A stretch of 11,135 nucleotides of DNA. Source: Acidobacteriaceae bacterium. Its GTDB lineage: Bacteria; Acidobacteriota; Terriglobia; Terriglobales; Acidobacteriaceae. Shown here one piece after another: positions 4,889 to 11,135 of the stretch. Position 1 is the first letter of the stretch; the number at the start of each line of letters is the position of its first letter. The translations under genes were made by a program, and so were the position numbers. The notes beneath the pieces are model-generated. The model did no database searches. It worked only from the letters and a program-made list of their open reading frames with translations, and had not been told where the DNA came from. The stretch covers positions 1 to 11,135 of the forward strand of contig JASHUH010000588.1 in assembly GCA_030040115.1 (NCBI GenBank), given 5' to 3'.

Positions 4889-7165
4889 TTACTGCGGCAG
4901 CGCAAGTGCGATCAATCCGATGGGACCCTTCTGATTCGGATCGGCCGCTTTATCATTGCAGCCCGCATTGCACGATGCACTGAATAGCAGGTACTGACGG
5001 CCATCAAGTTCGAACGCCGAAGGTGAACCCGACGTAGTCGCACCGAGGTCAATCGAACGGAGTTGCTGGCCAGTGTCGGCATCGTAGAAGTGAATCCTGT
5101 GATCCGCCGCGGCGACAATCACCAGCCCGGTACTGGTGATCAGTGACGAAGTCTTCACATCTTCATCCGCGCCCGTCCCATGAGGCCCGCCGGCGCTCAC
5201 AACGCGGTAGTCGTCTCCCACGCCAATCTGCCATTTGATCGTGCCGGTGTTCAGATCGTATGCGGTGAGCGAGGTATAGGGCGGCTTGCGAGCCTGAATC
5301 TCCACGCCATAGCTGTTGAAGTTGAGGCGGTATTCGGGATGCGGTACGCCCTGCGGATAATCCGTCATCGCACCCGTCCCAGGCGGAGAGGTCCGCGTAG
5401 CCGTCGGACCCGTTTCCACGACCGGGCCGGGAAGGAACGTCAGGGAGGGGCCAGCGCCGCGTCCACCGCGTCCGGGACCAAGGCCTCCTGTCGTGAGGTA
5501 AGTAATGAGCGCATCCAGATCGACGTTGCTGAGCTGCTGGAAGCTGAGCATGCGACCCCGGCCATCCTGGATCGTGGTCTGTATTTGATCTCGGGTGAGG
5601 CGGTCGGCGATTCCCGTGAGGGGAGGAATACTGCCTGGCTGGCCAGCGCGATCAACGCCGTGACATACGGCACAGTTCTGGGAGTAAATCTGCGCGCCTG
5701 ATCCGCCGGCCCCGCCGCCACGTCTCTGGCGCGATTGTCCCGGAGGCAGCAATTTGATCAGTGTGGGGTAATTGTAGGCCATTACGTAGACCGAGCCATC
5801 GGTGGGATTCGCCGAGGTCATACCAAAGTTCGTCCCGCCTTGGTTGCCGGGCATGTGGACCACTTCATCGAACCCAATTGGAGTGAACATTCCCTCAAAG
5901 CGCGCCTTGCGAACGCGATCGGTCAGGGCAGCGCGCTGCTCGTCGGTCAGGATAAAGGGGTCTATGTCTGCGACCGTGAAGCTATGGCTGGTGAAAGGAG
6001 GAGGCAACACGGGAATTGGCTGGGTCGGAGACACGATCTCTTCCGGCGCGAAGTGGTCATGGGGAACGGGCGTTTCTGGTATCGGCCAGATAGGCTCGCC
6101 AGTTACACGATTGAACACATACAGATAACCCGTCTTTCCGGCCATGGCGACGACGTCGATTTTCTTGCCATTTCTCGTAATCGTCGTAAGCATCGGCGCC
6201 GCGGCGTTGTCGTAGTCCCAGATGTCGTGATGCACACTCTGGAAGTACCAGAGCAGTTTGCCGGTGCGCGCGTTGAGTGCGAGCAGGCAATCCGCGTAAA
6301 GATTATTACCCACGCGGTCAGCGCCGTAGAATTCGTCTTTCGCAGAAGCCGTCACAAAATAGGCGATCCCGCGCACGGAATCGATCGAGAACTCGCCCCA
6401 ATCGTTCGCGCCACCGGTGTATTTCCATGCGTCCTTCGGCCATGTTTTGTAGCCGGGTTCGCCGGGGCGGGGTATGGTATGGAACCGCCAGACGAGTTTG
6501 CCGGTTCGTACGTTGAAAGCCCGCAAATCGCCGGGAGGCGTGAAATAGGCCTCGCCCTCGGACGTACCGAGAATGATCAAATCTTTAAAGACCTTACCCA
6601 CCGATTGCCCGAACGCGCGAACGGGTTCGCGGCCCAGGCCTTTGTGTAAATCGACGGCGCCATTCGTGCCGAAGCTGCGGATCGATTTGCCGGTTGTCGC
6701 ATCGATCTCCTGCAGGAAATCGGCAACGGCAAATATGATGCGCTTGTCCTTGCCGTCTTTGCTCTCCCAGTAGTTCAGGCCTCGACGGGTCATGCCGGTC
6801 AGGCCGTCATGGATCCAAATTTCCTTGCCGGTAGCAGCGTCGAGTGCAACGATCGCATCATTTCGCGCCTGGGTGTAGATAACGCCGTCGGCGACGATGG
6901 CGTTGGTGTTGGTGTTGGCGTACGGATAAGTCCATGCGACCTCCAGCTTGGCCACATTCGCCTTTGTTATCTGTTTGAAGTCGATGTAGCGGTTACCTTC
7001 TGGGCTCCCCGCGTAATCCCGCCACTCTATGGGCTGGGATGTCGCAGCGGCCAGGGCGTCTTCTCTGGACGTCTGGGCGGAGATGGGCAACACCACCGCG
7101 CCGCTTACCAAAACCGCGCAAGTCAACCCGATAACCCTCTTCTCGATCGTCTCTAAGCATTTCAT
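4889..7165 (-). CDS. Secreted PQQ-dependent dehydrogenase with internal cytochrome c domain
   Basis: This quinoprotein should oxidise an alcohol or sugar in the periplasm with PQQ and pass electrons to its own heme. The 758-residue protein starts at ATG 7165, with AAGGTGGGG just upstream. A signal peptide follows (basic MKCLETIEKR, then a hydrophobic stretch, cleavage likely after PISA near residue 30). The beta-propeller carries family motifs: GGANDWG (251-257), HHDIWDYD (312-319) and GKTGYLYVFNRVTGEPIW. A c-type heme site CAVCH (498-502), between Gly/Arg-rich linkers, forms an inserted cytochrome domain; the Met of GRMLSF is a candidate sixth ligand. Propeller blades resume after it (YSLTAYDLNTG-like sequence to the ALALPQ end). 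The pattern fits the membrane glucose/quinate-type PQQ dehydrogenases, but the substrate cannot be told. There is no frameshift and the gene appears functional. The frame is open to a GTG at 7258, but that would bury the signal peptide. Confidence 0.92.
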   Translation of the reverse strand: MKCLETIEKRVIGLTCAVLVSGAVVLPISAQTSREDALAAATSQPIEWRDYAGSPEGNRYIDFKQITKANVAKLEVAWTYPYANTNTNAIVADGVIYTQARNDAIVALDAATGKEIWIHDGLTGMTRRGLNYWESKDGKDKRIIFAVADFLQEIDATTGKSIRSFGTNGAVDLHKGLGREPVRAFGQSVGKVFKDLIILGTSEGEAYFTPPGDLRAFNVRTGKLVWRFHTIPRPGEPGYKTWPKDAWKYTGGANDWGEFSIDSVRGIAYFVTASAKDEFYGADRVGNNLYADCLLALNARTGKLLWYFQSVHHDIWDYDNAAAPMLTTITRNGKKIDVVAMAGKTGYLYVFNRVTGEPIWPIPETPVPHDHFAPEEIVSPTQPIPVLPPPFTSHSFTVADIDPFILTDEQRAALTDRVRKARFEGMFTPIGFDEVVHMPGNQGGTNFGMTSANPTDGSVYVMAYNYPTLIKLLPPGQSRQRRGGGAGGSGAQIYSQNCAVCHGVDRAGQPGSIPPLTGIADRLTRDQIQTTIQDGRGRMLSFQQLSNVDLDALITYLTTGGLGPGRGGRGAGPSLTFLPGPVVETGPTATRTSPPGTGAMTDYPQGVPHPEYRLNFNSYGVEIQARKPPYTSLTAYDLNTGTIKWQIGVGDDYRVVSAGGPHGTGADEDVKTSSLITSTGLVIVAAADHRIHFYDADTGQQLRSIDLGATTSGSPSAFELDGRQYLLFSASCNAGCNDKAADPNQKGPIGLIALALPQ

Positions 7166-7230
7166 TGAGCAAACCCCACCTTCATACCCGCCTTCTTGGA
7201 TAGAAGAAATCGGCCATTGAGCGCGCCGGG

Positions 7231-7236
7231 ATTGTA
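7231..7236 (-). promoter_or_regulatory. Candidate -10 box for the dehydrogenase
   Basis: On the minus strand TACAAT lies 65 bases before ATG 7165, which would give a leader of roughly 60 nt. No good -35 hexamer is visible at the right spacing, so this is a weak call. Confidence 0.25.
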
Positions 7237-7258
7237 CACAGACCGGCGACCGCACCAC

Positions 7259-8130
7259 TCATGAGCAGGTATATATCGGATAGCCCCGCTTCTCGATGTA
7301 GGCAATCTCCGCCGCCGCATCCTCCAGCGTGCCGTAAAGTATGGTCTCGGGAATCATCGCCTGCAGATTATTGGTAATTCCGCTGGTGAAGAAGAGATCG
7401 GTGTGCTGGGTGCTGCCGGTTACGTTCACATCCACAGCCGCATGCCGTGGACCGATCGAAGACACGGTATCAGAAATGGGCCACGGGCTGGGCTGCTCAC
7501 CGGCCTGCCTCGTAGGGGGCTGCGGGCCGGCCGGCGTCTGAAGCTCGACAAAAGCGCCGGTCGAGTCCAGCGTTCCCAGATGAATATCCTGGATCGCATA
7601 GCCGACGCAATTGCGAACGTCGTCCGGACCATGATCGTCACAGATATTCGAGGATGCCGTCATCAACACCCATACATACTCCGTCGAAACCGGCTCATCA
7701 GCAAGCTTCATCACATAGCTGCCGTCTTTGTCGGCATTCACTTGGCCCATCGGAAAGGTCTTCCATTCGCCCTTCAGCCCCCGATCGAAATCGAGCGCAC
7801 CCGTGCCCACCCGATACTCCACCCGATAGGCGGTCGCGTAAGGACTCACCCAGGCGATGCGAATCGCGCTCACCGGGTACTCGGCCTTCAAATCGATAAT
7901 CACCCATTGCGGATGCAGGGCATCGGATTCCCCGGTGAATTTGCTGGTCAAATACGAGTTGCTCTTCCAATAACTCAAGTTCGGAGCCTGCATAGCCCTG
8001 CTGCCAGCCGCGAAGCCCCGGTTCGGCAACGCATAGGAGAGAATATCGCGGATCGACTCCCCGAGCTCCGTGCTCCCCATGAAGTAGCCGCTCTGATGCA
8101 TTGGATCGCTCCACGTTCCGTTAGGGACTG
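7259..8130 (-). pseudogene. Discoidin (F5/8 type C-like) domain protein, truncated at both ends
   Basis: The fragment (about 290 codons) resembles secreted acidobacterial discoidin proteins that precede a glycosidase-like barrel. It begins near LTVPNGTWSDPMHQSGYF and carries a carbohydrate-binding-type jelly-roll: NLSYWKSNSYLTSKFTGES, HPQWVIIDL, AIRIAWVSPYATAYRVEY, ending near NCVGYAIQDIHLGT. It continues with HTDLFFTSGITNNLQAMIP and EDAAAEIAYIEKRGYPI, then stops after only four more codons (YTCS*). In relatives I recall, the chain continues into a long C-terminal domain, so the 3' part looks deleted. No start or signal peptide is seen: upstream the frame stays open into palindromic repeat DNA up to 8296, which is probably not coding. 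It is probably a decayed gene, though a short secreted protein cannot be excluded. Confidence 0.65.
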
Positions 8131-8139
8131 TCAGAAACT

Positions 8140-8169
8140 GAACGACTACCGCCTCAAGGCGGTAGGTTC
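8140..8169. repeat. REP-like hairpin
   Basis: This is a perfect 8-bp stem, CTACCGCC/GGCGGTAG, with a TCAA loop (8146-8165). Beyond a 2-nt GA bulge it is extended by GAAC (8140-8143) pairing with GTTC (8166-8169). There is no T-run, so it is more like a repetitive extragenic palindrome than a terminator. Confidence 0.65.
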
Positions 8170-8175
8170 TAGGGT

Positions 8176-8271
8176 GGCGGGCTGAACCGCCGCCTGAAGC
8201 TAAAGCGCCTGAACGGCGGTGGTTTTGGACCACGCGGCTGCTGAAGCGGTCGCCTCCGGCGAAGCTAAAGC
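8176..8271. repeat. Palindromic repeat cluster with duplicated 11-mer
   Basis: Several GC-rich inverted repeats overlap: GGCGG/CCGCC (8176-8191), ACCGCCG/CGGCGGT (8186-8220) and TCGCC/GGCGA around a 3-nt loop (8250-8262). The 11-mer GAAGCTAAAGC occurs at 8196-8206 and 8261-8271. This resembles interspersed intergenic palindromes common in acidobacterial genomes, but copies elsewhere in the genome cannot be checked from this window. Confidence 0.6.
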
Positions 8272-8292
8272 TCCGCATGGAGAATAAACATA

Positions 8293-8460
8293 TCAACTTC
8301 TTGGAAGCAAACTATAGTTCCAATCGCCATGGAAGGCGTCTCTTTTGAGCCGGAGTTCGGCCATCTGTTGGTCGGAGAACCTGACTCCTGAGGGATAGTT
8401 GTTGATGTCGAGGCCGCTTTTCACCTGTCCCTGGACAAAACTCCATCCGTTGCGATCACT
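8293..8460 (-). pseudogene. ISAzo13-like transposase, C-terminal fragment
   Basis: The minus-strand translation reads VKSGLDINNYPSGVRFSD, QQMAELRLKRDAFHGDWNY and SLLPRS, then TGA at 8293-8295. This matches the C-terminal pattern of ISAzo13-family transposases: a TGL.V..LD..YP.G..VSD segment, then R..FHGDWNY(T/S)I.P. About 56 codons remain of a protein normally several hundred residues long, and the catalytic domain is gone. Upstream the frame stays open only to about 8484, where an integrase fragment on the other strand begins, so the break lies near 8460-8485. The fragment was found by reading a frame too short for routine gene calling. It is non-functional and useful only as a scar marker. 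Confidence 0.7.
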
Positions 8461-8486
8461 CGTGTTTTCTATGGTATAGACCAGTC

Positions 8487-8940
8487 ATGCTACGCATGAC
8501 AAAGCTCTTATTTGAGGTACTTGTCCGCGCTCCTGCACTCGTCGCGATCTTCTTTTGGAGAATCTCGCTCTGCGGCAACAACTCACGGTTCTGGCGCGAC
8601 GCCGTCCGCGAGCTCAATTCTCTAATGCTGATCGATTGCTTGGGGTGATGTTGCGCGCTCTCGGGCCGGTTTGGCGAAAGGCCTTGATTATCATCCAGCC
8701 GAATACTGTGGTGCGTTGGCACAGGGCCGGCTTCAAGTCGTATTGGAAATGGCTTTCGCGACGTCGTACACGTGGCGGAAGAAGAGGGGTGAACAGAGAG
8801 TTGCGCGAACTGATTTCCCGCATGGTCACCGAAAACCCGACCTGGGGTGCGCCGCGCATTCATGGCGAGTTGAAGATTTTAGGCTTCGACATCTCCGAGC
8901 GAACGGTGCTGCGCTAGATGAAGAAGGCGCCCTGCCTCCG
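8487..8940 (+). pseudogene. Integrase-type (rve) transposase, N-terminal fragment
   Basis: The fragment begins MLRMTKLLFEVLVRA from ATG 8487, then homology moves to another frame (CTRRDLLLENLALRQQLTVL), so there is a frameshift at about 8530-8540. The rest reads ADRLLGVMLRALGPVW, IIQPNTVVRWHRAGFKSYW, ELISRMVTENPTWGAPRIHG and LGFDISERTVLR. This is the N-terminal DNA-binding half of the IS481/IS3-like integrases annotated as 'integrase core domain'. A TAG at 8915-8917 replaces the Trp expected in VLRWMKKAP, and homology fades soon after MKKAP. The DDE catalytic domain is absent. It carries three lesions (frameshift, nonsense codon, 3' deletion), so it is an old remnant. Confidence 0.75.
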
Positions 8941-9093
8941 CGAAGTGCTGCCAGCTCTGCGGAAGATTTCGGCGCAGGCGTTGTCAGTTTAGCTCGGCTT
9001 CCTTGAGTAATAATCCCGGCCTTATGACCGCCCGGATTAGTCTTCCCTTCGAGCGCATATTCTTGGATTGGGTTGAGGTTGCCGTCGGTATAC
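8941..9093. other. Short spacer downstream of the GH2 gene
   Basis: I do not recognise a gene here. On the minus strand an open frame reads YTDGNLNPIQEYALEGKTN and GGHKAGIITQGS, which has a protein-like composition, but it runs on into the integrase fragment in a meaningless frame and has no start signal. No terminator hairpin for the GH2 gene is evident. Confidence 0.3.
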
Positions 9094-11135
9094 TCACTTT
9101 GCCGCTGCAGCGGCCTGAGGGGTAATGGTAATGGAGGGGACATTCCAGCCCTCCAACTGAACGACCGGCGCACCGGGGGCGTCCTCTGGCAGCAGTGCGG
9201 TCAGCGTCGCGGACTCGCCGGGAGCCAACTCGATCCAATTGTCGGACCAGTAGACCGGCGCGATCAGGTCGCTGGCTGCGGTTCGTACTGCGGCACGCAG
9301 TTGAAAGGCCAACACCGACGAGCGGTTGTCGAGATGCAGCCGAAGTTCCTGACCCTGTGGCGTCTTGGCTATCTGTGCCTGCGTGCCGACTGTCGCAGCA
9401 GGCAGATGGCTGAGTGCGGTCAAATCTTCGTAGCTCACCACGGGCGTTTTCGTATTGCGGGTTTTGGTCCAGTCATAGGTGGTCAGCGTTGCCGGCACCC
9501 AGTAAAAATTGTGACTCACAACGCGGCCCGCCGCATCGCTCAGCTTGAGGTCGATGAAGAAGATCTTGTCCGCGCCCGTAAAAAGAGTGCCCGGGAGCGT
9601 GAAGACGCGCCGCGCGCTATCAGCGGATGAGTCAAGGGCAGCGGTTGCACTGTACAACTCGTTCCACGCCAGCCCATGCACGCTGACGCTGGCATGGAGC
9701 CCCACCGCATCCTTATACAAGCTGTTGACCACTTCGACGGAGCGGTCATCGTAGGAGTACTGGATGTGAAGTGGCTCGCATGCCTTCTTCACCGCAAAGT
9801 ATCCGGCATCGGCATTCAAGTAATAGTCCCACAGATTCCAGACCAACCCTGGCCAGGCGTCGTTCAACATCCACTGGATGACGCCTGTGGAGGTGTACTT
9901 GTTCCTGCTGTAGGCCTCGAACATGGCTCGCTCTGAATCGTAGGCCATGGTATCTGCCATACGCTCATAATCAGCTGCCGAGCCTGGCTTGGCGTAGGTG
10001 GCTTGCATAGCTTCCATCGTCAAATCCGGGTCCCTGAGTGATGCGAAACTGCCGGTCGCGGCATGCAGGATCCAGTCAGCGGGTATCGGCCAGGTATCGG
10101 CGTCGGGCAGGAATTTTTTTCTGCTGGCCAGGGGTGGAATATCCGTTCCCGGACCGGTTTCGGTGTTAAATCCGAAACCTCCGCCGTTGGCGTGATCGAT
10201 ATACCAGTAGCTAGGAGGCACATAATCGTAGGGACCGCTCATTTTTACGCCGGTTGGCTCATTCTCCGGCGAATGCAGAACCGAAGCCGAGTTCAACACC
10301 GGGTTGGGCCAATGGACTTCCGCCTCCACACTTTCATATGCCTTCTCCACATTTTCCGTCGGCGCATGATCGCTGCCGTTGAGAAACACCAGGATGCTGG
10401 GATGACTCCGCAAACGCAGCAGTTGTTCGCGCAGGGAGGACGTGGCGATGTTCAGATCGTCCGCAGTCCAGCTTGGCCAGCGCTCCCACATGGAACAGCA
10501 GCACCAGCCGGGCATCACCAGGAGTCCGTCCTCGTCGGCGAGACGGAAGAAATCGTCAGTCTCCAGCTTCCCTTCCAGTCGAATGGTGTTCAAGTGGAGG
10601 TCGAGAATCATGCGGATCTGCGTACGCATGCGGCTCTCATCGTTGCGCAGCATCATGTCGGGCGCCCAACCCCCGCCGCGAATCAGGATGGGTTTGCCAT
10701 TCACGCGGAAAAGGCGGCTGCCGTTCTCTGCGGTCAGCTCCGACGTGATCTCGCGAATTCCGAACTGCGCGCTCTTTTCGTCGCTCGTCCGGCCTTGTAC
10801 GCTGAAGCTCATCTTCAGCTGTTCGAGGTGCGGCCGGCCCATCTGCCAGGGCCACCAGATTTGCGGATTGTGAATGCGCAACTGCGGAAACTGCCGCGGC
10901 GTGAAAGCCACGCTGCGATTCTCATGTGCGGCAAGCACCACGGGCTGCTCAAAGCTCACTCCCGCGGCTGTCCCTGAGAGCACGCCTTTCACCGCTTGAT
11001 CGGAGCCGTTGCGCAGCTCACCATAGATGGTCAGATCGGCGGCGCGAAGCGTCTCATCTTCGAAATGCGTAACCGCCGTCGGCGAGCTCAACGCGACCGG
11101 GCCGGTCGTCTCCAGGTCGACTGCGCCCCATAGGC
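9094..11135 (-). CDS. GH2 exo-beta-D-glucosaminidase-like glycosidase (partial, 5' end outside window)
   Basis: This enzyme should remove terminal glucosamine from chitosan oligomers or act on a related beta-glycoside; it is probably secreted, though its N-terminus is not visible. At least 680 residues are open to the window edge, where the frame continues as LWGAVDLETTGPVAL, so a start at TTG 11091 is not needed. An Ig-like sandwich (ADLTIYGELRNGS, NPQIWWPWQMG) precedes a TIM barrel (NGKPILIRGGGWAPDMML, NTIRLEGKLETDDFF, VMPGWCCCSMWERW). The probable acid/base Asp is in FLNGSDHAP (codon 10369-10371), and the nucleophile Glu is in FGFNTETGPG (codon 10159-10161), equivalent to the CsxA pair. 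GVKMSGPYDYVPPSYWY and GVIQWMLNDAWPGLVW are strong signatures of the glucosaminidase subgroup within GH2. C-terminal beta-sandwich domains end in an Ala-rich tail (QAAAAAK). It is intact as far as seen. Confidence 0.88.
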   Translation of the reverse strand, partial: LWGAVDLETTGPVALSSPTAVTHFEDETLRAADLTIYGELRNGSDQAVKGVLSGTAAGVSFEQPVVLAAHENRSVAFTPRQFPQLRIHNPQIWWPWQMGRPHLEQLKMSFSVQGRTSDEKSAQFGIREITSELTAENGSRLFRVNGKPILIRGGGWAPDMMLRNDESRMRTQIRMILDLHLNTIRLEGKLETDDFFRLADEDGLLVMPGWCCCSMWERWPSWTADDLNIATSSLREQLLRLRSHPSILVFLNGSDHAPTENVEKAYESVEAEVHWPNPVLNSASVLHSPENEPTGVKMSGPYDYVPPSYWYIDHANGGGFGFNTETGPGTDIPPLASRKKFLPDADTWPIPADWILHAATGSFASLRDPDLTMEAMQATYAKPGSAADYERMADTMAYDSERAMFEAYSRNKYTSTGVIQWMLNDAWPGLVWNLWDYYLNADAGYFAVKKACEPLHIQYSYDDRSVEVVNSLYKDAVGLHASVSVHGLAWNELYSATAALDSSADSARRVFTLPGTLFTGADKIFFIDLKLSDAAGRVVSHNFYWVPATLTTYDWTKTRNTKTPVVSYEDLTALSHLPAATVGTQAQIAKTPQGQELRLHLDNRSSVLAFQLRAAVRTAASDLIAPVYWSDNWIELAPGESATLTALLPEDAPGAPVVQLEGWNVPSITITPQAAAAAK

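Noticed and set aside
5735..6649. 304-codon plus-strand open frame
   Set aside because: It lies entirely inside the PQQ dehydrogenase gene, is Arg/His-rich and is an antisense artefact of GC-rich coding DNA.
7166..7258. Upstream GTG start for the PQQ dehydrogenase
   Set aside because: It would place 31 residues before a clear signal peptide. ATG 7165 has a good ribosome binding site.
8131..8296. N-terminal extension of the discoidin open frame (MICLFSMRSF...)
   Set aside because: It translates palindromic repeat DNA, has no signal peptide and has no resemblance to the family N-terminus.
10063..10977. 304-codon plus-strand open frame
   Set aside because: It is antisense to the GH2 gene, whose catalytic motifs are unambiguous.
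1..11135. CRISPR array, tRNA, rRNA, toxin-antitoxin or defence system
   Set aside because: No regularly spaced repeats, tRNA-like folds or recognisable defence proteins were found on either strand.

Overview
This is GC-rich bacterial chromosomal DNA. A soil acidobacterium (Solibacter/Terriglobia type) is the most likely source. That is an inference from the gene content: a secreted quinoprotein dehydrogenase with a cytochrome c domain set into its propeller, a discoidin-type carbohydrate protein, a GH2 exo-glucosaminidase and several decayed IS elements. There is no rRNA, tRNA or marker gene to confirm it.

Region 1 (about 1-4730) is an insertion-sequence graveyard. Two IS630-family elements stand tail to tail and share one TA target dinucleotide at 1144-1145. 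The first has a frameshifted transposase. The second is open throughout and still has all its DDE residues. Next, on the minus strand, is the 3' part of a group II intron: a well-preserved domain V hairpin and a maturase gene that has lost its 5' end, carries an in-frame TAG and has YADG in place of the catalytic YADD. After that come about 500 bp with an unrecognised gene start, an N-terminally truncated IstB ATPase of an IS21-family element (no istA), and the IS21 right end with its repeated 24-bp terminal motifs.

Region 2 (about 4731-8130) is the functional core: a complete signal-peptide-bearing PQQ dehydrogenase with an internal CxxCH heme domain, read on the minus strand. Directly upstream on the same strand is a fragment of a discoidin (F5/8 type C-like) protein that appears cut at both ends.

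Region 3 (about 8135-9090) is a second scar. It holds GC-rich palindromic repeats, the C-terminal end of an ISAzo13-like transposase (minus), and the N-terminal half of an integrase-type transposase (plus) with a frameshift and a nonsense codon.

Region 4 (9094-11135) is the C-terminal two thirds or more of a GH2 exo-beta-D-glucosaminidase-like enzyme on the minus strand. Both expected catalytic acids are present, and the 5' end lies beyond the window.

The three metabolic genes all face the minus strand and suggest periplasmic sugar or polysaccharide breakdown and oxidation, but they are separated by IS scars and are unlikely to be one operon now. I found no convincing new defence or mobile system. 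The most informative features are the nested and adjacent transposon insertions and the precise lesions that inactivated them.
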